A program made the position numbers and the translations under genes. DNA of 27,631 bases, from contig MU400885.1 in NCBI GenBank assembly GCA_022578965.1, positions 1 to 27,631 on the forward strand, written 5' to 3'. Origin of the DNA: Xylaria sp. FL1777 (taxonomy: Eukaryota; Ascomycota; Sordariomycetes; Xylariales; Xylariaceae). The notes under the pieces were generated by a model. That model saw only the letters and a program-made list of their open reading frames with translations, searched no databases and was not told where the DNA came from. Positions 1 through 12,480 of this stretch are shown here, piece after piece (within the stretch, counting starts at the first letter, position 1; every line of letters starts with the position of its first letter).

Positions 1-3000
1 TAGTTAAATTTAGTATACTATTTTTTAATAAAGTTTAACTAAACTATATTTAAATAGCATTAAAAAGCATAAATTTTATATTATTTAAGCAAAAACTTAT
101 AGCTTTATAGTTTTAATAATTAAAATATGCAAATTAAACAAAAAAATATACTTAAAATAAAAGCAAATTAATTAATATTAAGTTTTAAAACTATTATTAA
201 TATATAAATATTATAAAATATTTATTTATAATAATTATAATAGTTTAGCTTAGTAATTATAAAATGCTATATTAAATTATTTTTTATTTTTTTATTTTTT
301 TTTATAAAGGAAAGTTTAATAACTATAAACTAAAAATGTTATATTTTGCTTAGTTATTTTATTTTAATATTATAAAACTAAAATTTATAATAAAAATATT
401 ATAGTTAAGCTTTATTTAATATATTATAGCTAAAAGCAAATAAAAAGCTATTAATTTAGCTTTAAAGCATATTAATAGTACTTTTATAATTAATATAAAA
501 AATAACAAAAACTTTACGCAAAATGTTTTTATTATATTTAATTAATTAATTATTATAAGCTTTTATATTGCTTTAATTTATAGCAATATAAAATAGTTTT
601 TTTAAACATATTAAAATAAGCAGTATACTTTTTTTTTTATTAACTAAAATGTTATTAAATATACTTGCAAAATATATATTAATAGTAATACTAAAAAACG
701 TACTAATAATTATATTACGTTATATAATTTTTTTAATGCATTAAATCTATTAATAAAAAAAAAACAATAATTTGCTAATATTAAAATTAATAAGTTTAAT
801 ATTAAAGTTATTTAATTAACTAAAGTTTTAATATAACAAAATATATTAAGTTTAGCTAATAAAAATAAGCTATTTATTAAAAGTAATAAAAAATAATAGC
901 TATATACTTTTAATTATAAAAAAGCAAAAAAAAAAAAAAAAAAAACTAAAAAACTATAGCTAAATATAAATTAACGCAAAATATTATATATCTTTTATTT
1001 TTTTTGCTTTTTTTTTAACTTTTTAGAACTACTATTTGCTAGCAATTTTTTATTATGCTTTAATAGTTTAAATTATATTAGTAAATTTATAGCTAATAAT
1101 ATATTTATATATATAAAAAAAGCACTTAAAAGTAATATAATTATAGTTAGTTCTGCTAAAAATAATAAAACAAAGGTTATAATTACTACTAAGCATAAAG
1201 CTAATTAGCTTAACTATATATTAAGCGTTTAATAAATATTTAACTGCTGTTTTGTTTGCATTTTTAGTATTAATTTTAAAGTTAAACAAAGTATATTTTT
1301 AATAATATTTTTAATTTATGCTTTATTTATAAAATGTTTAACATGCTTATTAAAAGCATGCTAATATATTATAAAAAGCTTAGTATATAAAATATAGCTA
1401 TATTTTTCCTATTTATTTTATTTAAATATTTTTATAGCATTATAAACTAAAAAAAACATAATATTTATATTAACTATTTTATTAAATATAGTAGTAATAT
1501 ATTATTAAATTTTTTTTAGCATAAAATATTTTGCTATATTATTAATAGTAAAGTTTAAGTATTAATATAAATTTATAAAGTGTTTTACGTAGAATTTTTA
1601 GAGCTTTTGCTATAAAAACTAAAAAATAGTTTTTTTTTAAAGTATAAATTGCTAGCGTATTTTTAGCAGCAACTTTAATAGTTAACTAAAATTATAATAA
1701 TATAAGTTGCAGTATACTTTTTATTGTATATTTTTTTACTTTTTAATATTTTTATTATTTAGCTGCTATAAAAACTATAAAGCATACTTTTTAAAGCATT
1801 TTATATTTATAAATTTATATATGTTTAGCTAAATAGCTTATAGCTTGTTTTTAAACTTTAGTTTAGCTTTAATTTACTTAGCAAGCTTAACTAGCTTAAA
1901 TTATTTTAGTTTAAAGTTAATTATTAAATTATTTTTATTTTTAAGCTTATTAGTTATAATTAATTAATAGTTTAATAGTATAAACTATATATAACTAAAC
2001 GTTAAGCTTTTTAATGCGTTATTGCTTATATTTATTATAAAACGTAAATTATTTTAATTGTTTTTTAGTAGCTTTTTTTTACGCTTTAGTTTAAAAAGCT
2101 TAACTTTTTACGCTTTTAGTAAATTAAAATACTAATAAAAAGCAAAAAAAAATATTATTCTTTATATTATACTATTTTAAATAGCTTAGCTAAACTTTTA
2201 TAATAAGTTTAAAAAGTTTTTAAAAGTAATAAAGCTAAACTAAATAATATATATTACGTTATAAATATTTATTTTTATTTTAAAAGCTATAATAATAAAC
2301 ATAATTTAACAAAAAAAGTTTAACTTTATAAACTTGTTATATAATTGCTATTAGTTATTAAAACGTATATTTATATTATATTTTTAAACAAAGCGTTTTA
2401 CTTTAGTTAAAATAAACTTTAATTTTTAAACTTATATTATTAAAAAATAGCGCATAATAATAAGCTTTTTTTTATTATTTATAAAAATAATAGTTTTAAA
2501 GATTAAATATATTATATTGCGTTATGTTTTACTAATTAAAAAACTTAATTGCTAGTAATCTTTTATAATAGTACTTTTTTTTATAAAATAAACAATAAAA
2601 AATATCTTAAGTTAATTAATTAAAGCATAAACAAATTGCAGTTTTTTTAAACAGGTATTTTACTATTAAAATTTAGCTTTAAGCAATATAAACATTTAAA
2701 TGTTTAAGCTTAATGTAGCAGTATAGCTAAACTATAGTATATTTTATAAAATTAACGCTTTTATATAATATATATTAAGGTATGCAATTTAAAAATCTTT
2801 TTATTAATAAACTATATAAAGCTTATTAATAGCTATAAACGCAATTCTTTAGTTAAATAAAAGGTTATAAAACAAGTTAATAAAGTATTTTTAAGTAGCT
2901 TGTTTAAGCTTAAAAATAATATATATAAAGCATTTTAAAGCTAATTTAGTTTATATAGCATTATTTTATTAAACAGTAAAAATATATTTTTATAATTATT

Positions 3001-3836
3001 TATATAGTACTAATTAACTTTTGTTATATTATTTATTATTAATAATAAACAAGTGTTAAAAATTTAAACAATTAAGTTAAACTAATTATGTTTTAATTGT
3101 TTTAATAAGCATAACTACAAAATTATTATACTTTATATAATAACTAAAATAGTTTATAATATAATGCTTTTTTTATAACTAGTTTAAGCTACTAATATAA
3201 TATTATTATAATAAAATACTATACGCTAAATTAATTTAACTTGCTTAACTTTAAGCTTAAGCTTATATAATCTGTTAAATTAACAATAATTTAAAATAGC
3301 ACTAATAATAGCTTATATAAAGTTATATTTTAATATGCGCTATTAGTTATATTTTAATTATAGCAAAATATACTATATAAAATCCTAAATATAGTTATTA
3401 AATAAATGTTTTAATACTACATTATTAGCTAGTTTATTTAGTTTGCTAAGTTTTTTAATAAATTTTAAAAGTTTTAAAGCTATTAGTTTTTTTAAAAAGC
3501 AACTATTAACTAAACTAAAGCTAAAATTGTTAAAAGTTTGCAGTTTTATAGTAAAGTAAAAAAATAATACTAGTTAATAAATTAATAAATAAAGCTTAAC
3601 TTTTAACTGTTTAAGCTTAAAACACTATAACATAATAAAGTATTTTAATTATAAAGTTAGCGCTAAATATAAGCATTACTATAAAAAGCTTTAAGCAATA
3701 TTATAATTGTTTTTTTTAAGTTTTATTAGCAAATAATCTATAGGTATAAGTAGTATATATATATATATAAAGTAAACCCTAGCTCGAAAATTAACAAGGG
3801 TATTTTAAACTAAAATATATAAAATGCAAGCTTTAA
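1..3836 (+). repeat. Left arm of giant palindrome 1 (copy A of a ~6 kb repeat)
   Basis: Reading from 1 rightward gives the same sequence as the minus strand from 9714 leftward, with only scattered transitions and small indels. Paired positions sum to about 9715 from 1 to 3111, and to about 7776 from 3111 to 3836. The change of register is the insertion in the other arm. The first 508 bases also match 27124-27631 in direct orientation. Position 1 corresponds to an internal point of the family, so the arm should extend about 2055 bp beyond the left edge, judging from the copy at 25064-27123. A (TA)n tract lies at about 3753-3768. No intact gene is present. Differences between copies are C/T or G/A, as expected of RIP. 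What the element originally encoded is not recognised. Confidence 0.9.
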
Positions 3837-3939
3837 ACCTATAGATATATTTATACAAGCCTCCGAAAAAGGTAAGTTATAGCTTGTAGCAAGCGTAGCT
3901 TGCTGTTTTATGTTTTTAGTCTAAGGCACCTAAGATAAT
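3837..3939. repeat. Unpaired loop at the centre of palindrome 1
   Basis: These roughly 103 bases have no partner in the opposite arm. The left arm stops after gcaagcttt (about 3836) and the right arm starts at aaagcctgc (about 3941). The loop is less eroded than the arms: it keeps TC, CC, GA and GG steps such as ctccg and aggcacc. It contains a perfect 7-bp stem with a 3-base loop, agcaagc-gta-gcttgct (3888-3904), right beside the symmetry axis at 3888. It also holds a third copy of cctatagat, which occurs in each arm near 3737 and 4034. The loop ends with the element-terminus motif described at 3913-3938. Confidence 0.8.
3913..3938 (-). repeat. Terminus-like motif, probable right end of copy A
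   Basis: The minus strand here reads ttatcttaggtgccttag followed by actaaaa. Near-identical motifs mark the outer boundaries of the other copies: ttattttaggtgccttaa at 25064 (plus strand) and the complement of gcacctaaaataa at 11761-11773. At 25064 the motif is a left end. Here it is inverted relative to copy A, as the right-hand terminal inverted repeat of a transposon would be. On that reading copy A is about 6.0 kb with roughly 25-bp terminal inverted repeats. The alternative is chance retention of a short shared motif. Confidence 0.5.
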
Positions 3940-4665
3940 TAAAGCCTGCGTTTTATATATTTTAGTTTAAAGCACTCTTATTAATTTTTAAGCTAAAGTT
4001 TACTTTATATATATATATATATTATTTATACCTATAGATTATTTGCTAATAAAACTTAAAAAAAACAATTATAATATTGCTTAAAGCTTTTTATAATAAT
4101 GTTTATATTTAGCGCTAACTTTATAATTAAAATATTTTATTATGTTGTAATATTTTAAGCTTAAACAGTTAAAAATTAAGCTTTATTTATTAATTTATTA
4201 ATTAGTATTATTTTTTTATTTTATTATAAAACTATAAACTTTTAATAATTCTAGCTTTAGCTTAATTAATAGTTGCTTTTTAAAAAAACTAATAGCTTTA
4301 AAACTTTTAAAATTTATTAAAAAACTTAGTAAACTAAATAAACTAGCTAATAATGCAGTATTAAAACATTTACTTAGTAATTATATTTAGTATTTTATGC
4401 AGTATATTTTACTATAATTAAAACATAACTAATAATATATATTAAAATATAACTTTATATAAATTATTATTAATGCTATTTTAAATTATTATTAATTTAA
4501 TAAATTATATAAGCTTAAGCTTAAAACTAAACAAGTTAAATTAATTTAGCATATAATATTTTATTATAATAATATTATATTAATAGTTTAAACTAATTAT
4601 AAAAAAAGCATTATATTATAAATTGTTTTAATTATTATATAAAATATAATAACTTTATAATTATA
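3940..4665 (-). repeat. Right arm of palindrome 1, inner part
   Basis: This is the reverse complement of about 3111-3836, with paired positions summing to 7776. It includes mirrored landmarks: a (TA)n tract at about 4001-4020 against 3753-3768, and gcgctaac at about 4111 against gttagcgc at about 3657. It ends where the LINE-like insertion begins, and the arm resumes at 6592. It is RIP-eroded and has no coding capacity of its own. Confidence 0.88.
4652..4665. repeat. Target-site duplication, 5' copy
   Basis: The 14-mer actttataattata occurs here and again, identically, at 6592-6605, bracketing the insertion. The left arm of the palindrome carries the empty site once, as the related ataactacaaaat at about 3111-3124. 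That defines the insertion independently of any coding signal. Confidence 0.8.
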
Positions 4666-6591
4666 TATTGTATTACTTAAAACTAATAGCTTTAAAAAGC
4701 TATGCTAAAAGCTACTTAATTTTACACATAAGTAAAAACTATACTAAAGCTAAATAAAAACATTTTTATTAATTGCTTGCTATTATAACTTATATCTTTT
4801 TTATAGCTAACTGCATAAGCGCTACTATTTAAAAATTGCGTTGCTTAATTTTTATTTAACACTGCTATTTTTGCTACTTATATTTTTGCTTGCTGCATAA
4901 ACGTAGCTTTTTATTACTTAAACTGCTTACTAATAGTTTTTAAACAAGTTTTCTTTAAGTTAATTTTAAAGCTTTAATATATTAGCAATAATTCGTAATT
5001 TTATTTTTTACGTAATTACTAACGCAGTTTTTTCTAGTAAGCAACCCTTTAAGCAAATAATATTTTTGCTTATTAAATTGTTAGCTTTTTATTTACGCAG
5101 CATTTTTATAGTAATAATAATACATAGTTAGCTTTAAGTTAGCTTTATTGCAAATTATACAAAGCAATAAATAAAAGCGTTTTTAGCTAGCTTATATGCT
5201 TAAATAGCTTTTAAGCATTTTATTGCTTAAGCTAAATAATTGCTTTAATAAAAAAAACATATAGCTGCTTTTTTTTTAGTTTGCATAAAGCATAAGTCCG
5301 CTTTGTTTTTAGCGTGTTTTAAAAATTTGCATTAGCTGCATTTTTGCTTGTTTTTATATATGCTAGCTTAGTAACTTTATTTTTAGTAGCTATAACATTA
5401 AGTTATTACTACATTTATAAAATAAAAAACTACTTAAAAGTAGTAATAGTTTTAAAAAAGTTTATTAATATATGTTATATTTGCATTTTTTGTAGTTATA
5501 ACCCTAATATATATTAAGCATGTTTTTTGCTTATGCTATAGCAAGCAAAGTAAAAAAAACAGCTTTTTAATCTTTAACTTTTAATTAGGTAGCTTAAGTT
5601 AAACTAGCATTTTTTTTTTTTTTTTTTTAGCACTTGTTTAATTAGTAAGCTTAAAGCTATTAACTAATATAATTAAAAATGGATTTTTGATTTTTTGCTA
5701 AACGTTTAATAAGCTTATAATATATTTGCTAGTATTTAGATCTAGATTTTTTGCTTGTTAAAAATAACCTTTTAGTTATTATTTAGTAGTTTATATGCTG
5801 CTTAAACTATGTTTGCTTTTATTGCTTAGTTTAACTTTTGTATTATAATTAACTTTGTTTTTATTTTAGCTTTATAGCTAATAAAAGTTATAATAATAGC
5901 TTAATTAAAGTTTGTTGCTATAATAGCCCTAAAGTAAGTTAATAAAACAACGCGTAAAAATTTTTTACTACTGTTTACTTATAGCATGTTTATATAAAAC
6001 ATAAGCTACTAATAAAAAAAGTTAGCAACTTTAGCTTGTTTGCTAATATAATTTTTAAATTGCTAAATTTGCGCGTATAGCAATTTTACTTTTATAATAA
6101 GCTTTTTTTGTTTTATTAATAATGCTTATAATAAGTTTTAAACAATATGTTTATTATTTTTATTACTACTATTTGCTTATAGCTACTTATTTATTTACTA
6201 AAAATAATACACTTTTAATAACTTTTTAATAATTTAGCAAGCGTTATAAATAGTTTGCTTATTTAAGTTTTTTTTAAAAAAGATTTTAGTGTTTATTATT
6301 ACTTTATTTAGCTTATTTGCATAGCACTACAAGTTTAACGTTAAGCTTATTACTAGCTACTACTAGTTTAAGTTTGCACTATTAGCTAATTATAGCTAGT
6401 TTTATATTAAAAAAGTTGCATTATAGTTTTTTGCTTTTTTTATTTTTACTTCTATTTTTTCTTAGGTTATTACTTGTATAAGCTCGTTTTGTATACAGCA
6501 GGTTTTGTAAGTCTAGTTTTTAAAGCCGCGCAAGTATTCTTATAAATCTAGCCAGTCGCAAAAAAAAGCAGAAATAAAAAAAAAAAAAGCT
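4666..6591 (+). mobile_element. LINE-like (poly(A)-tailed) insertion nested in the palindrome arm
   Basis: This 1.9 kb segment is absent from the equivalent place in the left arm (about 3111-3124). It is bounded by identical 14-bp repeats and ends on the plus strand in an A-run (13 A at 6576-6588, preceded by aaaaaaaagcagaaat). A 3' poly(A) tail, long direct target duplication and no terminal repeats are hallmarks of non-LTR retrotransposition; about 1.9 kb suggests a 5'-truncated copy. The last 120 bases (6470-6590) are clearly less eroded, keeping ggttttgtaagtc and aagccgcgc. I could not recognise an endonuclease, reverse transcriptase or RNase H motif in the decayed body, so the class rests on structure. 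A processed-transcript insertion is the main alternative. Confidence 0.65.
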
Positions 6592-6605
6592 ACTTTATAA
6601 TTATA
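6592..6605. repeat. Target-site duplication, 3' copy
   Basis: The 14-mer actttataattata matches 4652-4665 exactly. Three bases (gct) separate it from the poly(A) run, and palindrome-arm sequence continues directly after it. Confidence 0.8.
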
Positions 6606-9600
6606 CTTATTAAAATAATTAAAATATAATTAGTTTAATTTAATTGTTTAAATTTTTAATATTTATTTATTATTAATAATAAATAATATAATAAAAATTA
6701 ATTAATATTATATAAGTAGTTATAAAAATATATTTTTATTATTTAATAAAATAATATTATATAAGCTAAATTAGCTTTAAAATGCTTTATATATGTTATT
6801 TTTAAGCTTAAATAAGCTACTTAAAAACACTTTATTAACTTGCTTTATAACTTTTTATTTAATTAAAAAATTATATTTATAGCTATTAATAAGCTTTATA
6901 TAATTTATTAATAAAAAGATTTTTAAATTATATATTTTAATATATATTATATAAAAGCGTTAGTTTTATAAAATATATTATAGTTTAGTTATATTATTAT
7001 ATTAAGCTTAAACATTTAAAAGTTTATATTGCTTAAAGCTAAATTTTAATAGTAAAATATTTGTTTAAAAAAATTGCAATTTGTTTATATTTTAGTTAAT
7101 TAGCTTAATATATTTTTTATTGTTTATTTTATAAAAAGAAGTACTATTATAAAAAATTATTAATAATTAAGTTTTTTAATTAGCAAAATATAATACAATA
7201 TAGCATACTTAATTTTTAAAACTATTGTTTTTATAAATAGCAAAAAAAAGCTTATTATTATGCGTTATTTTTTAATAATACAGCTTTAAAAATTAAAGTT
7301 TATTTTAACTAAAATAAAACGCTTTATTTAAAAATATAATATAAATATATGTTTTAATAACTAATAGTAGTTATATAACAAGTTTATAAAGCTAAACTTT
7401 TTTTATTAAATTATGTTTATTATTATAGCTTTTAAAATAAAAATAAATATTTATAATATAATATATATTATTTAGTTTAGTTTTGTTACTTTTAAAAAAT
7501 TTTTAAATTTATTACAAAAGTTTAGCTAAGCTATTTAAAATAGTATAACATAAAAAACAGCATTTTCTTTTGCTTTTTATTAATATTTTAATTTATTAAA
7601 AGCGCAAAAAGTTAAGCTTTTTAAACTAAAGGATAAAAAAAAGCTACTAAAAAATAATTAAAGTAATTTATGCTTTATAATAAATATAAGCAATAATATA
7701 TTAAAAAGCTTAACGTTTAGCTATATATAGTTTATGCTATTAAATTATTAATTAATTATAATTAATAAGCTTAAAAATAAAAATAGTTTAATAATTAACT
7801 TTAAACTAAAATAGTTTAAGCTAATTAAGCTTATTAAATAAACTAAAACTAAATTAAAGTTTAAAAATAAGCTGCAAGCTATTTAGCTAAGCATATATAA
7901 GTTTATAAATATAAAATGCTTTAAAAAATATAGTTTATAGTTTTTATAATAGCTAAATAATAAAAATATTAAAAAGCAAAAAAATATATAATAAAAAGTA
8001 TGCTATAATTTATATTATTATAATTTTAATTAACTACTAAAATTATTACTAAAAATACGCTAATAGTTTATGCTTTAAAAAAGAACTATTTTTTAGTTTT
8101 TATAATAAAAGCTTTAGAAATTTTACATAAAATACTTTATAAACTTATATTAATACTTAAACTTTACTATTAATAGTATAGCAAAATATTTTATGCTAAA
8201 AAAAGTTTAATAATATATTGCTGCTATATTTAATAAAATAATTAATATAAATATTATGTTTTTTTTAGTTTATAATACTATAAAAATATTTAAATAAAAT
8301 AAATAAAAAAAATATAGCTATGTTTTATATATTAAACTTTTTATAATATATTAGTATATTTTTAATAAGCATATTAAATATTTTATAAATAAAGCATAAA
8401 TTAAAAATACTACTAAAAATATACTTTGTTTAACCTTAAAATTAACACTAAAAATATAAATAAAGCAGCAATTAAATATTTATTAAACGCTTAATATATA
8501 GTTAAGCTAGTTAGCTTTACGCTTAATAATAAGTATAACTTTTGTTTTATTATTTTTAATAAAACTAACTATAATTATATTACTTTTAAATGCTTTTTTT
8601 ATATATATAAATATATTGCTAGCTATAAATTTACTAATATAATTTAAACTATTAAAGCATAATAAAAAATCGCTAATAAATAGTAGTTTTAAAAAGCTAA
8701 AAAAAAAGCAAAAAAAGTAAAACATATATAATACTTTGCGTTAATTTATATTTAGCTATAGTTCTTTAGTTTTTTTTTTTTCTTTTTTTGCTTTTTTATA
8801 ATTAAAAGTATATAGCTGCTATTTTTTATTACTTTTAATAAATAGCTTATTTTTATTAGCTAAACTTAATATATTTTATTATATTAAAACTTTAGTTAAT
8901 TAAACAACTTTAATATTAAATTTATTAATTTTAATATTAATAAGTTATTGCTTTTTTTTTGTTAATAAATTTAACATATTAAAAAAATTATATAATGTAG
9001 TATAGCTATTAATATGTTTTTTAGTATTACTATTAATATATATTTTGCAAGCATATTTAATAATATTTTAGTTAATAAAAAAAAAAGTATGCTGCTTATT
9101 TTAATATATTTAAAAAAACTATTTTATATTACTACAAATTAAAGCAGTATAAAAGCTTATAATAGCTAATTAATTAAATATAACAAAAACATTTTATATA
9201 AAATTTTTATTATTTTTTATATTAATTATAAAAGCACTATTAATATGTTTTAAAGCTAAATTAATAGTTTTTTATTTGCTTTTAGCTATAATATACTAAA
9301 TAAAGCTTAACTGTAGTATTTTTATTATAAGTTCTAGTTTTATAACATTAAAATAAAATAACTAAGCAAAATATAACATTTTTAATTTATAATTACTAAA
9401 CTTTTTTTTATAAAAAAAAATAAAAAAATAAAAAATAATTTAATATAATACTTTATAATTGCTAAACTAAACTACTATAGTTATTATAAATAAATATTTT
9501 ATAATATTTCTATATTAATAATAGCTTTAAAACTTAATGTTAATTAATTTGCTTTTATTTTAAGTATATTTTTTTGTTTAACTTATATATTTTAATTATT

Positions 9601-11770
9601 AAAACTATAAAGCTACAATTTTTTGCTTAAGTAATATAAAATCTATGCTTTTTAATGCTATTTAAATATAGTTTAATTAAACTTTATTAAAAAATAATAT
9701 ACTAAATTTAACTAAGTTATAAATTAAAAACGCTAAAATATAGGTATAAAACTTATTATATAGTAATAGTAAAGCTTAATAGTATTAAACTTTATTTTTT
9801 TTAATATGCTACTTGCAGCTAAAAAATTGCACGTTATATTTTATAAAAAAATCTTAAAAAATCCAAAAAATTAGTTAAATAAAATTTAGCGCAATATAAA
9901 AAAAAGCTAGTATAAAAAGCATTTATTATTTATAGTTATATATATTGCCTGCTTTTATTTAAGTAGCTATTATAGCTTAAATAAAAAATATAGTTTTTTA
10001 ATCTTTATATATTATTGCAAGTTGTTTATTATAATTTTAATAATTTAAAATAATATAAAATAAAATATTATAAACTTAATATATTTTAAATATTTTCTTT
10101 TTGTTTTTATAAATAGTAAAAGTTTATAAAATATAGCTAATATTATTTTATAGTTATATAATGTTTAAAAATAAAGCAAACTTTTCTAAATATAATAATT
10201 TAAATAAAGAACAAATAGCATAAACTAATAAATAATTAGTTGCTTTATTTATATAAGCTAAAATTAGCGTTAAATAAAAAAAAAGCTATTTTTTTTTAAA
10301 AAAAGTAGTAATATATTATTATAACTATATAAATAAATTAAGCATATTTAAACTAGCAACTATAAAACAATTATTTAAATTTTATATAATATTTTTATAA
10401 CTTATGTTAAAATTTTAAACATTATTTTTAAAGTTAAAATTGTTATATATAAATATAGCACTTAAATTATAAGTAATACGCTTTAAATTAAGCTATATAT
10501 TTATTAATTTAAATATTAAAACATTAGTTAATTAGCTACTATATATATAATTTTATTTAGCTATTTTATTTAGCTATTTTAAAACAAACTTATAGCTAAT
10601 ATATATTTTAAATTAAGCAAAAGTATTAATTACTTAAGTTTATATTTTATTACTATAAAAATAAATATTAATAAATTGCTATAAAAAATTGCTTATTAAA
10701 AATATGTATGTACTTAATAATAAAGCTATAATTATATATGCTTTAATAATATAAAAAAACAGCATATTAGCTTTAGTTACGTTATAAAATTTATGCTTAG
10801 TTTGCTAATTTGTAAAAATACCTAAAAAAAAAGCAGCAAAACGTAAAAATGCATTTTAGATTTAAAACTAAAAAAAACAAAATAACCTTTTAATTTATTA
10901 CATATTATAAACATTTTTAATTTAGCAAAGCTTTTTATTAAAAGCTTTAAATGCTTTAAAATTAAATTTAATAAAAGCTAGTTATTTAAATAAAATAAAA
11001 AGCTTGTTTGAAAATGTAAAAATATTAGTAATATTATAACTTATATTGTTTTTCTTAAATTTTATTTAAATACTAGCTTTTTAAAAACGCTATTAAATTT
11101 CGAAGTTTTTTAATACATTAATTATTTTGCGCATTTATAGCTTTAATTAATTACTAGTTATAGTTCGCAATAAAAGCTATTCTTTTAAAAACTAACAAAA
11201 ATTATAGCCTTAATTATAATTGCAATACTAGTACTTTTGTATATTTATTGCAACTTATTATTAGCATACAAAATTAAATTTTTTGTTTAAATTATTGCTT
11301 TTATAATCAAAATTATTTTTAAAGTTAAAAACAATAAAAATAGTATTAAAAAAATTAATTAATTTAAATATAAAAAGTAGCATAAATGCTAGTATAATAA
11401 ATTATATAAGCAAGCAAAATAATCGTAAGAAAAACAATAATAAAAAAAACAATATTTCGGTTAAAAAATTTATAGTATGTAATACAACAAAAACCAAGCG
11501 TTAGAAAAATACGAAAAAAATATAACTATATGCAAAATATAATAATTAATTAATTAAGTATAACTTTAAACGGATTTAAAGTTGCTGCATAAATAAATTA
11601 CGGTTTATCGTTTTTTAAATAAAAACGTAAGCAAAAAAATCAACATAGTTGCTTTAAACCAGAATTCTAAGTTTGTATTAAAAAAAGTAAAAAAAGTTAT
11701 AATTAGTAAAAAAGTAGTATAGCTAAAAAAGTACAAACGCAAAAACCATTCTAGTTTAAAGCACCTAAAA
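6592..11770 (-). repeat. Right arm of palindrome 1, outer part (copy B)
   Basis: On the minus strand this matches 1-3124 in order (sum of paired positions about 9715). From 9714 outward it matches 27123 back to 25064 (sum about 36837). It is the most complete copy in the window. Its outer end (about 11100-11770) is visibly less mutated than the same part of copy C, keeping steps such as ttcgaag, tcgtaag, aacgga and ccagaattc. The outer boundary is gcacctaaaat at 11761-11771, the complement of the left-end motif of copy C. A 72-codon minus-strand open frame at 8507-8725 lies inside. It is interrupted in copy A (about 985-1208) and matches no family I know. Confidence 0.9.
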
Positions 11771-11775
11771 TAACA
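10140..11775 (+). pseudogene. Decayed reading frame of unknown family at the end of copy B
   Basis: The plus strand reads as a lysine/asparagine/glutamine-rich protein whose stops are nearly all TAA or TAG where a glutamine codon would fit. The clearest part is about 11190-11775, ending KKYKRKNHSSLKHLK followed by TAA right at the element boundary. In copy C (25064-25650, minus strand) the end reads SLRHLK-stop. Reading frames may shift upstream, so the start is not defined. In both arms this frame points outward from the centre of the palindrome. It resembles the basic C-terminal tails of fungal transposases or gag proteins, but no domain can be named. It is noncoding today. Confidence 0.4.
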
Positions 11776-12319
11776 TTAGCTTATAAAATAACATTTATAA
11801 ATTAAAATTTAATATTATTAAAATTAAATATTTAAATATAGTTATAAAAGCTAAAATAAAAATTAAAATAAATTTTGCTAAAGTTAAAGCTATTATAAAT
11901 TAAAAGTTTAAAAACTTAAATAAAACTAAAGTAGTAAAGTTTTTTTTAAAACTATATAACTTTATTTATATATTTATTTATTATATTAGCAATATTGCTG
12001 CATTGCTTAATTAATTATTTAAAAAAAACGTTTTGTTTAAAAAAAAACCTAAATAATAATAAACGTTTAAGCGCTTAAAATAGCTAGCATGCAAAGCTTT
12101 TATATTAGCGTTTTTTTAACTTAAATAATTTATTAAAATAAAAACAAATGCTTTTTATAATGCTACTAGTAATATTATTTAGCAGTAATAAAACAACTAA
12201 AAATAAAAGCTAATAAAATACTTTTTTAAAACTATAATTGCTTTAAAAAAAGCATATTTTATTTAAAACTAAAAGTTATTAATAATAGTATAAACTTTAA
12301 AATATTATTACTTTAAATT

Positions 12320-12480
12320 ATTAAATAGCAAGTTTTTTATAGTTATTAATTATTAAGCATTGCTATATTTTTTAAGCAAACAAATGTTATTTATGTAATA
12401 AGTTTAATAAATAAACTTTTTATTAAATTTTAACATTATTTTTTAATATAAACTAAAACAAAAAAACGTAATAGCTAATA
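12320..12480 (+). other. RNase H domain of the Gypsy relic, active site lost
   Basis: The conserved RNase H motif TDHRAL survives as INYQAL, with the glutamine position now a TAA stop (12354). The catalytic aspartate codon is AAT at 12348-12350 and the following histidine is TAT at 12351-12353. Both fit G-to-A and C-to-T change. The following RQARW region and KQNVIANIL (for KxNVxADxLSR) can also be followed to about 12480. Confidence 0.85.

Noticed and set aside
8507..8725. 72-codon minus-strand open frame
   Set aside because: It lies inside palindrome arm B, is interrupted in arm A at 985-1208, is very low in complexity and has no recognisable domain. Most likely it is a chance survivor in RIP-eroded sequence.
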